Positions 17,940 through 28,090 of a DNA stretch of 28,103 nt are shown piece by piece. The stretch comes from Azolla pinnata (Eukaryota > Streptophyta > Polypodiopsida > Salviniales > Salviniaceae). The stretch is taken from assembly GCA_037176905.1 (NCBI GenBank), contig JBBBWG010026757.1:1-28103 (forward strand), written 5' to 3'. Numbering within the stretch: position 1 is the first letter of the stretch; every line of letters begins with the position of its first letter. The notes below the pieces were generated by a model. It searched no databases, had not been told where the DNA came from, and worked only from the letters and a program-made list of their open reading frames with translations. Both the position numbers and the translations under genes were made by a program.

Positions 17940-20900
17940 ATGGAAACGAGGCCCTTCTCTGGCAACGATCGGATGGATTCGAAGTTCTTAGCAGCCACGG
18001 AGAGGAAAGGCCACAAGAGGAAACTGGCGGATACAAATCTTGTGACGGAGCCTCAAGCAGAAGGCTCCAACACTTGTTCTCTCTCAACTGATGTAAGAGC
18101 TCATGTTGAAATCTTAAAGGCCTCGATTTCGGCATCGGAATCTGACCGTCTTGCTGCTAGGAAAGCTGCTCATGCTCTAGCAGATTTTGCTAAACAAGGT
18201 ATGATTTCCTTGATTGAGGCAAATGTTTTTTTGTTTGATTCTTGTAAGGTATTTAAGGGCATGCTCTTTTCGTTCTTGGAAGCTATGCATGGTATCCATG
18301 TGTGAAACTAAGCACAAATTTATGCTTTCTCACATCCTTTTAATTCCAAAAGTAGTAAAGGTTTGATTGTTCAAAGGTTATCCATGCTAGGACATATCTT
18401 TATCTAAACGGGGAATAGTATTTGAACCTACGCAAGAAATTGTTGATTGAACTTACGCGTTGAATGACTGTCTGAATCTAGCAAAGATGCGATCGATTGG
18501 ACCTAGATCCACTGATTCAAGGACAATTAAGCTCATCCTACACAGTGCATGGTTATTAAAAACTACTTGAGGTAAGTTTTTTGAATGTACACAAGGGTCT
18601 GATTGTTGAACATGCATGTGGAACATACCCAATGGGTATGGTTCTAACTGACACAAAGGGAGGACTGTCCACATCTCTGCACATGGCTGAACCTTTGGAA
18701 GGAACTTTTCTCTGTACATAAGTACAAGGACTTAGACCTCTGGAACAGAAGTATTTGTCTGAGGCTAGAGAATGCAGGATTATCTGAACTATGAAAACCT
18801 ATTAAGGATACAATTAGTTGAACCGTTATTCCATTTGGCATGAGGATTTTCTCCAAATCTATGGCTCTTTAAATATATACAAGGTGTGTTATTCAAACCT
18901 ATGCTAGGTACACATGTTTAAACCTATTAAAGGTGCACTGTTTTGAATCTACCCAAGGAATGCTTGTAAGGACCTCCATGAGCTATAATTATGCAACTCT
19001 GCCTGAGTTATCTTTCAGTGAATTAAGAATCAAGATCGTCAATTTGTATTGATGGTTGAAATCCTGAACTTGTGGACAAACGTCATTATATAACCAATAG
19101 ATTTGTGGTTTCTAGTGGTGGGAGCATTTCACTTGAGTCTTATCTATCTGAAGTAATTTTGGCAGTCCAATTGGAGAATTGAGGACCTCATGCTGTTGTA
19201 GACAGTTATACAAGCCATCAATCATCTGCATGGACTGGAACTCCTAAAGGATTCCAAAGAAAACAAAATCTCTTTATTTAAGAGTGAATATTTTATGCTC
19301 ACTCACAATGAATCTTAATTTTTCTTTTCGTTGAAATGAATGTTTTTACCTCACCTTAATCTTCTGACCCCATTATCCTGAATGCGATTTATGAATATGG
19401 AACTTCAGGAGCAAGAACAGGATACTTTGTTCAGATGTTAAAGTTCTTCTCATTGAGAAACTGTTTGCAAAAGAGGGAGCGTTGGTATTTCCATTATTTT
19501 CAAACTAACAATCAGGAATTACAAGCAGATACATTCCAGAAGCAATACTATTCCAAAAGATGCAAGGAATTAGCATTGCTTTAGACAATGCTCATCTATG
19601 GGAAGAACATGGTTGATTAGTGTCCTCACAGTAACCTCTTCCATTGCGTAGTGTCCTCACAGTAACCTCTTCCATTGCATAGTGTCCTCACAGTGACCTC
19701 TTCCATTGCATAGTGTCCTCACAGTAACCTCTTCCATTGTCTTGGACTATAAGTAGTAAAGTGACATCAATTTTGACTCATTCCTCAGTAGGGTTCGTTG
19801 CAATCTGTCAACTGTTTAAAATGAGATTGTGTGATAGAAAGCTTATTGCTGAAGGATTCTCATCAACGTTTTTCATGTTGAATATGTATAATGACTAATT
19901 TGGTTACTTGGCAGAGGAGAATGTTGAAGTAATTGTAGAGGAAGGTGCAGTTGATGCCTTGGTACAACATCTACGTGCACCAATCAGCGAGGAAGAAGAT
20001 GGATCTATTGCATATGAACATGAGGTTGAGAAAGATGCTGCTTTTGCTTTGGGATTACTCGCTGTAAAGGTAGTGTAGTTCCTTGAATCATCATTTTCTA
20101 TAGCATTACCGATAATACTTTGTGAGATGGTATCTTGTTATATTCTCTTCTTAAGCTTTTCTTATATGGGACTCCATGCAATTACTATATTTTTTCTTGT
20201 ATTTTCTTAGCTTGATCATCTAGCTGAAGATCCATACTGACAAATCTTTTGTTGTAGCCTGAACATCAAAGGCATATTGCAGATGCTGGAGCTTTATCTT
20301 GTCTTGTGGCATTATTAAAAAGAAAAGCTAGTAATTCAAATGCACGCATCGTGAATGGTGTGATCCGAAGAGCTGCTGATGCTATCACTAGTCTTGCTCA
20401 TGAAAACAGCAGTATCAAAACCCGTGTAAGGTAGTACCTCTGCTGGATCTTGCCCATAAAAGTAGGCGGTAGGCAATATACCTAATGGATACTTGAGTTC
20501 TAATTCATATTTTTAAGGTTATTAGTACATGAAGGTTGTTTTTGTAATTCTGTCTTCATGTGTGAGGCTCACTGTTTTCCACCCCCAGAACCGAGGGAGG
20601 CATCCCTCCTCTTGTGGAGTTGTTGGAATCCATTGATTGCAAGGTGCAACGAGCTGCAGCTGGTGCTCTACGAACTCTAGCCTTTAAAAATGAGGAAAAC
20701 AAAAATCAGGTAAAGGTGTTTCAACTTCCTTTGTCAATAGCTTTTCTGCAATTTGAGGTGGAAATGTTTTTGGGATGGAGTATGACTAGCTATTGTTTTT
20801 GTAGCTATAGAAAGAAATATATGTAATGTCATATTCACTTCTATGCTGTAACAAATTACTGCATCATCCATTCTTGTCCTGATTTTGCCTCTGTTAGAAT

Positions 20901-23900
20901 TCTTTAGTCATCTGTTAGAATTCCTTATGAAAGTGAAATAAGTTCGAGTCCCATTCTCCTCTCTTTATTTCTCTTTAAGCATTTGCCACCTTGAAAATTT
21001 ATTGTCCTTATACAGATTGTGGAGCACAACGCTCTACCAACGCTTATATTCATGTTGCGATCTGAGGACATCGGTATTCATTATGAAGCGGTAGGTTCAC
21101 AGATGGCTTTGTTCCGTGTTAGTTTAAACCTAGTTTGTGTATCTTTTCTACACCCAGTTACATTAGCCTCAATGGGGATGCATGTATTTTAGAATTTTAA
21201 TTTATTGAAGTTACTGACATTGGAGTGTTTATTCTCAGTACACAATAAGATGACAGGATGAAACTGAGACTATGGCAGAAAGAAACTAAATATCATACAC
21301 TTTTGATTAATTGGGAAATAATCAGCAAGTTTTTGTCCTATACGCTATGTTTAAAACAAGTTCTCACCATGGAAATTCTGGAGACTGTGAATCAGTTGTG
21401 TAAAGAAATTCACAAAAATTATTCTTCATTTGGTAGGTTGATATTTCTGTGACATAGTAGATAAATCCAATGTGAATCCACTATGTGATTCACAAAAATC
21501 TGTGAAATTGGCGTATACTTGTCAAATAAAGTTTAGTTGTATTTGAGGCCTAGATGTTGACCTAGAAATACAGGATGTGATTGACATGTATTTCTTTCTG
21601 AGCATGGTGTAAATGTGATTGCGAGGAAGTCTGAACTGAGATTCTTTAAAGTCAGGGAATTCCACCAATAAAAATCAGAAGATTGTAATGATTGCTATAA
21701 TGTTAGTGCTTAAAAAAATGTACAACATTTCTAGCACTGGTATCTTATGATCGGAAGGGACAATGATCTGGTAGGTTGAGTAAATATTGATTGCAATAGG
21801 CATTGATAGATTTCAAAATTTTTAATTGACATAAAGAAGACTAATCCAGCATATTACTGAAGGATAGACCGATAGCTTCCAAATTTCTAAAGTTCCATAA
21901 AACTGAGAGCATGAACTTCTCAGCCTACTGATAAGATATAAATTAGATGAGATGACAAGCCCGGGCATGCTTAGCTGTTATTTTTAATGTTGTTGGTATT
22001 GGTATTCTTTCTCATGAGTTCAATTTTTTGAGATCTGATTATTTTTGTAGGCTGAGAATTTTGATTGTGCTTTAGCTGTGCTGCAGATAGTCTTAGTATT
22101 CTGTGGGTTACTATATTCTTTCCCAATCTTAAGGGTGATGTGAGTATAGACGTGGTCTATTTTTATGATGTCAGGTCGGAGTCATAGGAAACCTTGTGCA
22201 TTCTTCGGTGAACATCAAAAAAGAAGTATTGCAAGCGGGAGCTTTGCAGCCTGTCATTGGCTTACTAAGGTTGCCTCTACAGGACGAATTGCTAGTCTGT
22301 TTTTCTAACTAAAACCTATCAACTATTTAATAAAATTCATTATCTTATATCAGCTCTAGATGCCAAGAAAGTCAACGAGAGGCAGCCCTTCTGCTTGGCC
22401 AGTTTGCTACAACGGATCCTGAATGCAAGGTGGTATATACTTCACTTTGCTGTCTCATTTTAACTATTTAAGCTACAATGTATCCTGAATGCAAGGTGGT
22501 GTATACTTCACTGTGTTGTCTAAGTTTAGCTCTTTGCATGATTGGGTGTGTTGTATCATTTAATTCAGGTTCACATAGTGCAGAGGGGTGCTGTTAGACC
22601 ACTGATTCAGATGCTTGAAGCTGCAGATCCTCAGTTGAGAGAGATGGCGGCATTTGCTCTAGGACGATTAGCACAGGTAGTTGAGTAGAACGGTGTTCAT
22701 CCTTTCCTAAAATTGCTCAAAAATTCACCACTATATGATTCCTTGCTATAGCAGAACAAGCATAATCAAGCTGGGATAGTGCATGATGGAGGGTTGAAAC
22801 CATTACTGGAGCTTCTGGATTCCAAAAATGGATCGTTGCAGCATAATGCCGCCTTTGCATTATATGGATTGGCTGAAAATGGGGTTATTACTTACATTCT
22901 CCTTCTACATTAATTTTGAAAGGGCATAATGTGCACGTCGATTACTATCTTTTTTCAACTGAAAGGATAAGCTCATGTTTTATAGTGTGTTTCAGGATAA
23001 TGTCTCTGATATTGTAAAGGAAGGCGGTGTCCAAAGGCTCCAAGATGGGGATCTAATTGTGCAGGTACAAACGGATTTGGTGATCAATATGTTTGTTCGT
23101 TGTCTTTTCCTTTTCTTTCTCTCTTAGAAACATCATGTTCTTAGGGAAGTGCATGTGGCTGAAGGGTGTTTCAAATACAAACAAATAACTTGACCCACAC
23201 TGTCAAGCAACTGGCCACGCTTTTGTAATATTACTGTTTGTGGGCCTCCTTTTGGATGAGTCCCCTATTCTTGATTACCTTTTCTGCTGATAAACGGTGG
23301 CACAAGTTCTGGAATCATATGAGTTGTAAATGTGGTATTTCAATGTTGCAGGCTTCAAAAGATTGTGTAGCAAAGACACTCAAGAGGCTTGAGGAAAATA
23401 TACATGGGCCGGTATGGTCTCAGAAAATATACATAAATCTTCCCGACAAATTCTCACTTTGCCAATCATTTTGTATGCTTCCTTGCATTCTGAGACAAAA
23501 GAAGGTTTTTCACTGTCATCAGGTCCTTAAGCATCTGTTGTACTTGATGCGCCTCCCTGACAAAAGTGTGCAGAGGAGGGTTGCATTAACACTATCTCAC
23601 TTGTGTCTTCCTGATGATCAGCGCACAATCTTTATAGAGAATAATGGTACGTGGCGATTTTTATGTCTTTCTCTTTGATAAGATGTTTGAGATGAATTGA
23701 GAGTTATGTGGTAAACGTTCCTATCTGAAATTGACTTCAGGGATGGAAATACTTTTGGGTCTTTTGAGTAGCTTTTCAAATCCAAAGCAGCAACGTGATG
23801 GAGCGTTGGCACTGTACACTCTGGTGAAGAGGGCCACAGCGTTGTCACCCATTGATGCTGCTCCACCACCACCTCCTCCTCAGGTCCACTTCTTATACTG

Positions 23901-25190
23901 TCATTTGCTAATGTACTGTGCTTTTATTTGGATGTCATTACTTCATATGTGCTATTGCATGCCTGTATTGTGTAGGGTGATTGCATTGTTGAATAACGGT
24001 CCATATTGTTATAAAAGAGCCAAACACAAACCTACATTGAATATTTATCAAACATTTGGGGGAACGTAGGTCTATCTAGGAGAGAGATATGTCAACAACA
24101 GCACTTTGTCAGATGTGACCTTTTTAGTTGAAGGTATGTTTGGCCCGCACTCAAATCTTGTTTTCAATATATAGCCCACTTGATAATATGTATGTTTGTA
24201 CTGCTTGTGTGTGCTTCTTTGCTGTAGGGAGTAGGTTCTACGCCCACCGTATTGCGCTCCTTGCTTCATCGGATGCGTTTCGTGCGATGTTTGATGGAGG
24301 ATATAGGGTAGGGTTTCGTCCATGCACAATAATCCCTTTTGTCAACTCGATTGGTCAGAAGACGAGGAAGGTTTGACCTAAAGTTCCCTCAAATACAAAA
24401 TCATGTGGTTTAGGAAAAGGAAGCAAAGGACATCGAGATTCCCAACATAAGCTGGAACGTCTTCGAGTTAATGATGAGGTGCGCAATACTGTGGTCATTT
24501 TTTATATGGATGATGGATTCAAAAGGTTGGCTTTGCTCCTCATGAATCTGGGGTGGCCCCATCAGGTTCATATACACGGGGAACGTGGAGGTGGCCAGTG
24601 ATCTAGCGCAAGACCTCCTCAGGGCAGCAGATCAGTACTTGCTCGAGGGCTTGAAACGCCTATGCGAACATGCAATTGCACAGGTATTTTTTCCATTTTT
24701 CTATCTAGTATCTATCTACATGTTGCTAGTAGATTCTTTTCCACTTGAAACAGAAAGGTTATCGTTAGCTCACAAAGAGTTTGCATGAATTGCCCCCAGG
24801 ATCTAACTGTTGAGAACGTAGCAAATGTGTATGACCTGGCAGAAGCGTACCACGCGCTGTCACTGCGTCATACCTGCGTGTTATTCATTTTAGAGCAGCA
24901 TAAACAGATGGCGGCCATGAATGGGTTGGTTTTGTTGTCTTTTTCCCTAACTGAGTCTTGGTCTTTAGATATATGGATTTATATATATATAGATATAGAT
25001 CATTCCCATTCCGATTCTTTGTGTTTTGTTTTCTGCCCAGTATCTTCATTCCCATTCTGATTCTTTGTGATTTGCTTTTTCTTTTTTCTCTCCCAGCTAT
25101 CCTGCGCTTATTCAAAGAATAGTCCCGGAGATTCGCGACTATCTACAAAGAATCCTGAGACCCCAACCTTCCGTAAGAAATCAAGCATGA
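17940..25190 (+). CDS. ARIA: ARM-repeat and BTB domain protein (ARIA/ABAP1 family), 19 exons, 710 residues
   Basis: Ortholog or co-ortholog of Arabidopsis ARIA (ABA-response partner of bZIP factor ABF2) and ABAP1 (partner of ORC1, CDT1 and TCP24 restraining DNA replication); likely nuclear. Exons: 17940-18198, 19915-20069, 20258-20430, 20589-20709, 21016-21090, 22175-22269, 22354-22429, 22569-22676, 22755-22883, 22996-23064, 23352-23411, 23523-23646, 23741-23883, 24070-24133, 24228-24307, 24414-24478, 24566-24683, 24800-24924, 25097-25190. All phases agree, and 710 residues matches the family length. Residues 1-50 are basic with KGHKRK (23-28), a possible nuclear signal. ARM repeats span about 85-510 (GGIPPLVELL, GALQPVIGLL, FALGRLAQ). 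A Pro6 linker follows (523-528). The BTB domain (about 540-635) includes LSDVTFLVEG, FYAHRIALLASSDAFRAMF and FIYTGNV, then a BACK-like helical tail ends PQPSVRNQA. A stop codon (17934) lies just before the ATG; M12 is an alternative start. Which paralog it corresponds to is unresolved. Confidence 0.96.
18415..18975 (+). repeat. Degenerate repeat of about 30 bp in intron 1
   Basis: Recurring TTGAACCTAYNCAAGG-like cores with variable spacers: near 18422 (TTGAACCTACGCAAG), 18448, 18474, 18505, 18580, 18605, 18688, 18796, 18893, 18918 and 18950 (TTGAATCTACCCAAGG). Spacing near the right end is about 30 bp. Divergence is high, so this reads as an ancient minisatellite. Confidence 0.5.
19618..19741 (+). 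repeat. 31-bp minisatellite, four units
   Basis: Units start at 19618, 19649, 19680 and 19711, all beginning TAGTGTCCTCACAGT and ending CTCTTCCATTG. Only one to three substitutions separate units. Located 174 bp before the exon 2 acceptor. Confidence 0.95.
21091..22174 (+). other. Intron 5 of the ARM-BTB gene
   Basis: 1084-bp AT-rich intron (GTAGGT donor, TGTCAG acceptor) splitting an ARM-repeat region. The open frame at 21258-21452 is low in complexity and unrelated to the family. No mobile element recognised. Confidence 0.8.
22406..22537 (+). repeat. 66-bp tandem duplication of an exon 3' end and splice donor
   Basis: 22406-22471 and 22472-22537 are imperfect copies at offset 66. The first copy carries the last 24 bp of coding exon 7 (ACAACGGATCCTGAATGCAAG then GTGGTA); the second retains CCTGAATGCAAG|GTGGTG, so the donor is duplicated inside intron 7. 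Reading through the first donor meets TAA at 22469-22471, so use of the second donor would truncate the protein. Confidence 0.9.
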
Positions 25191-25950
25191 AGTAAGTTTT
25201 TAGGGTTTTGACCTTACAGGAAGTTATTACATGTATAGACTTGGGTGGGGGAAAAAGCAGAGAGTCCGATCATTTGATCGCGAAGAAGGGGGGGGGGGTC
25301 TTCTTCTTCCAGCTTTGCCTTCTTAATACGTGGAATGGGGTCTTTGAGTTTAAGCCGAAGTTCCTTTTTGTTTTTTTTTTCCATCAATACATCTTGTAAA
25401 CCCGGTTCTGCGTTTTAGAGCTAGAAAAAGAAGGAAAGAAAGCGTTTAGCAAAGTGTAACTATATATGGGGGAGAAGATCAGAGTCTTTTGCGGCTTGTC
25501 AAAACTCTTTAGCAAAAAATAGTGTTTGCGCGTTGATATGTTGTATAACATTCCTCGCTGGTAACACTATATATACGAAATATAGGAGCCGAGCAGCATT
25601 TCTTGTACAACTTCGATTACATTTAGCCATTGCAATAGCACTACTATATTTCCTGCTTTTGTGTTTGGTGTTTATATATATATATAGAACTATATATATA
25701 TATATATATATATATAGAACGTGAAACGAATGCGAACGAATAGAGTATTAAGATGTATTTAACCAGAAAGAGTTCCATCTGTAATTCTCTCAAAACCTTT
25801 TGTTTGCAAACGAAGTCCCAAAAACTGTTTTTTCCATTGAACTTGTGAATCGAAATATAGATTGAGCCCCAATTAAAACCCCTTGTTGGGGCCTTTGGAA
25901 TTTATCGCCCATTGCTTCCCCTCGTTACATTTTACAACAAAAGAATGCAA
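25191..25950 (+). other. 3' UTR and downstream flank of the ARM-BTB gene
   Basis: No coding signal. Contains G9 and T9 runs (about 25289, 25370) and a TA microsatellite (about 25673-25715) interrupted by AGAAC. The poly(A) site cannot be placed confidently. Confidence 0.5.
25673..25722. repeat. TA microsatellite
   Basis: Two runs of TA dinucleotides, each followed by TATATAGAAC. Confidence 0.9.
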
Positions 25951-26510
25951 TCCATTGGAAGACCTTTGACAATGAATATGAATTTTTACTTCAATCATAG
26001 TGTAATTCTTGCGGCTATCACTAATTGGGCAAAATTCATCAGTGTATGGTTTGATATCAATGTCAATTAATGGTGTGAATCTGTTGCATCAACCCGACAT
26101 TCTCTCCTACAAGCATGACTCAGCTGGGCTGCAAAACTTTGTTACTCAACTAGATGCTTTCATTCAATCAATGGCAAAAACTTCATTACCATATGCTTTT
26201 TGTTCAGCAGACATCCAGATAAGATAAGTGGCAGAAACCCGACAAAAGTAACAAAGAGTGTTGTTGTCAAAAATAGATCTCTGATGATAATGGCCAGACC
26301 AAAGGCAACATCAGCATTTGCTCCCTTACAAGCAAAGCATTGAGGTTGGTATTCTCAATGTTGTGGCATTCTCACCCTTCTTTGCATTGTAGAAGGGGCT
26401 TTGTTGAGCATCAGCAACTTTTCTCTACCGAATGCACGAAAGCACAAAGACTTATGCATAACCCCCATATATTACATTGCACAAAGGCCTCTTATAGATT
26501 GATTGCTAAG
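25951..26510. other. Intergenic DNA, no gene supported
   Basis: AT-rich unique sequence. The plus-strand frames at 26009-26227 (72 residues) and 26340-26576 (78 residues) have unremarkable composition, no splice context and no family resemblance. The second runs into the triplicated repeat. Confidence 0.45.
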
Positions 26511-26876
26511 AGGGCAGATATCTTTCTATTTTGCTCTTCGCATTTCAAAGGATTAATTAGTCAAGACTGTTTGTAACTCAAAACTCCACATTAAGACAAA
26601 TAGTCATAAACCATGCATTGGTTTCCTCTAAAATGAGGGCAGATATCTTCCTATTTTGCTTTGCATTTCAAAGGATTAGTTAGTAAAGACTGTAAAGTCC
26701 ACATTAAGACAAATAGTCATAAAACCATGCATTGGTTTCCTCTAAAATGAGGGCAGATATCTTCCTATTTTGCTTCGCATTTCAAAGGATTAATTAGTCA
26801 AGACTGTTTGTAACTCGAAGTCCACATTAAGACAAATAATAATCATAAACCATGCATTGGTTTTCCTCTAAAATGA
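26511..26876. repeat. Three tandem repeat units of about 114-127 bp
   Basis: Units start at 26511, 26636 and 26750, each opening AGGGCAGATATCTT and closing with a segment containing CCATGCATTGG and CCTCTAAAATG. The second unit lacks about 11 bp (the GTTTGTAACTC part). Units are roughly 90% alike by eye. They lie between the convergent gene C (plus) and gene D (minus), so they could fall in the 3' UTR of either. Confidence 0.9.
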
Positions 26877-27613
26877 TCTCTAGCTCATTATGTATCTACG
26901 GTTTTTGAACCCTGGTAATGAACCCATTATACTAACTAAAATGATCTCCTTTCCCCACACATGAGCATAAGCTCACCAGATGATAGTTGTTGTTTCTGTA
27001 TTTCAACAAGTTTTTCCAGTTACTTTGCCAGCACACAGGATCTAATCCAAAACAAAACACATCATCAACATTCAAATAGCCTTCTGTGTTCTTGATCCAC
27101 TGCAGTGCACTCGTCTGGAGAGAGACAATCGGAGCAATTTCCATCTATCGAACACTCCAAGATGATGCAAGGACACTGAAACAAAAAACTCTTGAAGCAC
27201 AAAACTCAAAGCTTTATTTACTCATGAGAAAATCGGATTTCTGTCTGAAGTACCAAAAACTAAAAGCTTTATTTATTCATGAGAAAAATCGGACAGATCT
27301 TGCTCTTTCTTCTCTCTGTAACGACCACCAAAACGAAGGATTTGCTCCATGGCAACAGAATGTGGAGACAAAAACAAATACCTTCGTTCGTAGGAGGTAT
27401 CCAAGTTTCAACAGCCCGTCGATTAATCATAAGGTTTTTCCATACTATCACAGAGGTTTTTTCCAGCATCAAAAGCAAAGCAACATCAGGCTACTACAAA
27501 AAACAAAAAGAGAAAAAAAGTAGGAACAGAAGGAACCTAAAAAAATTTTGTAAAGGCAAAGAGGGGGCTGGTGACGATCCAGAATCATCTCTCGCTGTGT
27601 GTGGGGGCTCGGA
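26877..27613 (-). other. Probable 3' region of gene D
   Basis: No convincing coding sequence. AAAGCTTTATTTACTCATGA at 27208 recurs with small changes at 27263 (offset 55). On the minus strand this segment would be the 3' UTR of the arabinogalactan-like gene or intergenic DNA. The plus-strand frames at 27086-27523 and 27279-27734 are Lys-rich, overlap the minus-strand gene or its 3' region, and look spurious. Confidence 0.4.
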
Positions 27614-27898
27614 TCAATGGAGCAAGACAAGGGCAAGGAGAGCAGACGAGAGTAAAGAGAAGAGAGGGATGGAAGAACCGTATGCGGGGCTGGCCTTGCC
27701 GGTGATTGGCGATGGCGCTGGAGATGGTGGCTGAGCCATAACGCCGACATGGGTATTCACCGCCATATCCGTCGGCATCGTCGTCGTCATCATCATCATC
27801 ATAACCACCATCGCCACAATCGCCATCGTCAAGGACATCTTGAGCAGCGGCCGGAGGGATCGGAAGCTCCCGGATGAGCCCATCATGGGAGGCGCCAT
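27614..27898 (-). CDS. Putative GPI-anchored arabinogalactan peptide
   Basis: The reading from the ATG at 27898 gives 94 residues. A hydrophobic, Met-rich segment (MSLTMAIVAMVVMMMMM, from residue 21) is followed by VMAQPPSPAPSPITGKASPAY, a short Pro/Ala/Ser glycomodule, then GSS and a C-terminal hydrophobic tail (IPLFSLLSSALLALVLLH). Signal peptide, short PAST-rich core and GPI-anchor tail is the architecture of plant AG peptides, which act at the plasma membrane and cell wall. The signal peptide is unusual because a GATGAT-type triplet repeat encodes the Met/Thr run and an Asp follows it. The frame is open farther upstream to an ATG at 28063, but that lies at or before the transcription start expected from the TATA-like box, so 27898 (or 27838) is preferred. 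A second minus-strand frame (Asp-rich) overlaps and is judged a shadow. No conserved domain secures this call. Confidence 0.5.
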   Translation of the reverse strand: MAPPMMGSSGSFRSLRPLLKMSLTMAIVAMVVMMMMMTTTMPTDMAVNTHVGVMAQPPSPAPSPITGKASPAYGSSIPLFSLLSSALLALVLLH

Positions 27899-28018
27899 AG
27901 AAGCTGTGCGGATCCGCAGAGCCCAGAGCCTCGAGCAAGAAGCGATGGATGGATTGGGCGAAAGAATCAACCGAAAGAGAAGGGTTTTGCCGCGGTTTCT
28001 GTGATCTATGTATCCTGC

Positions 28019-28054
28019 GAAGAAGAAAGAAGAAGAAGAAGAAGAAGAAGAAGA
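28019..28054 (-). repeat. GAA/TTC triplet repeat in gene D leader
   Basis: About 11 GAA units on the plus strand, giving TTC on the sense (minus) strand of gene D, between the TATA-like box and the preferred start codon. Confidence 0.85.
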
Positions 28055-28083
28055 GTGGTTCAAGGTTCGAATCCGGATTTGGC

Positions 28084-28090
28084 TTAAATA
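28084..28090 (-). promoter_or_regulatory. TATA-like box of gene D
   Basis: On the minus strand the sequence reads CTATTTAAGCC, a plausible plant TATA variant. It would place the transcription start near 28050-28060, directly at the pyrimidine TTC tract and upstream of the ATG at 27898. Confidence 0.45.

Larger units (their letters stand above)
18199..19914 (+). other. Intron 1 of the ARM-BTB gene
   Basis: 1716-bp intron (GTATGA donor, GGCAG acceptor). It hosts a degenerate repeat of about 30 bp (18415-18975) and a clean 31-bp x4 minisatellite (19618-19741). Short open frames on either strand inside it show no protein resemblance. Confidence 0.85.

Noticed and set aside
27086..27734. Plus-strand frames of 145 and 151 residues near the right end
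   Set aside because: Lys/Thr-rich, without splice context or family resemblance, and antisense to gene D and its likely 3' region.
27585..27938. Minus-strand frame with Asp-rich run (117 residues)
   Set aside because: It overlaps the arabinogalactan-like frame and its acidic tract is the same triplet repeat in another frame. It lacks the signal peptide, glycomodule and GPI-tail layout.
28060..28075. Exact tRNA B-box-like GGTTCGAATCC, and a similar GGTTCAAATC near 14886
   Set aside because: The flanks cannot form a T-arm stem and no cloverleaf or A box lies upstream at the right distance, so neither is a tRNA gene.
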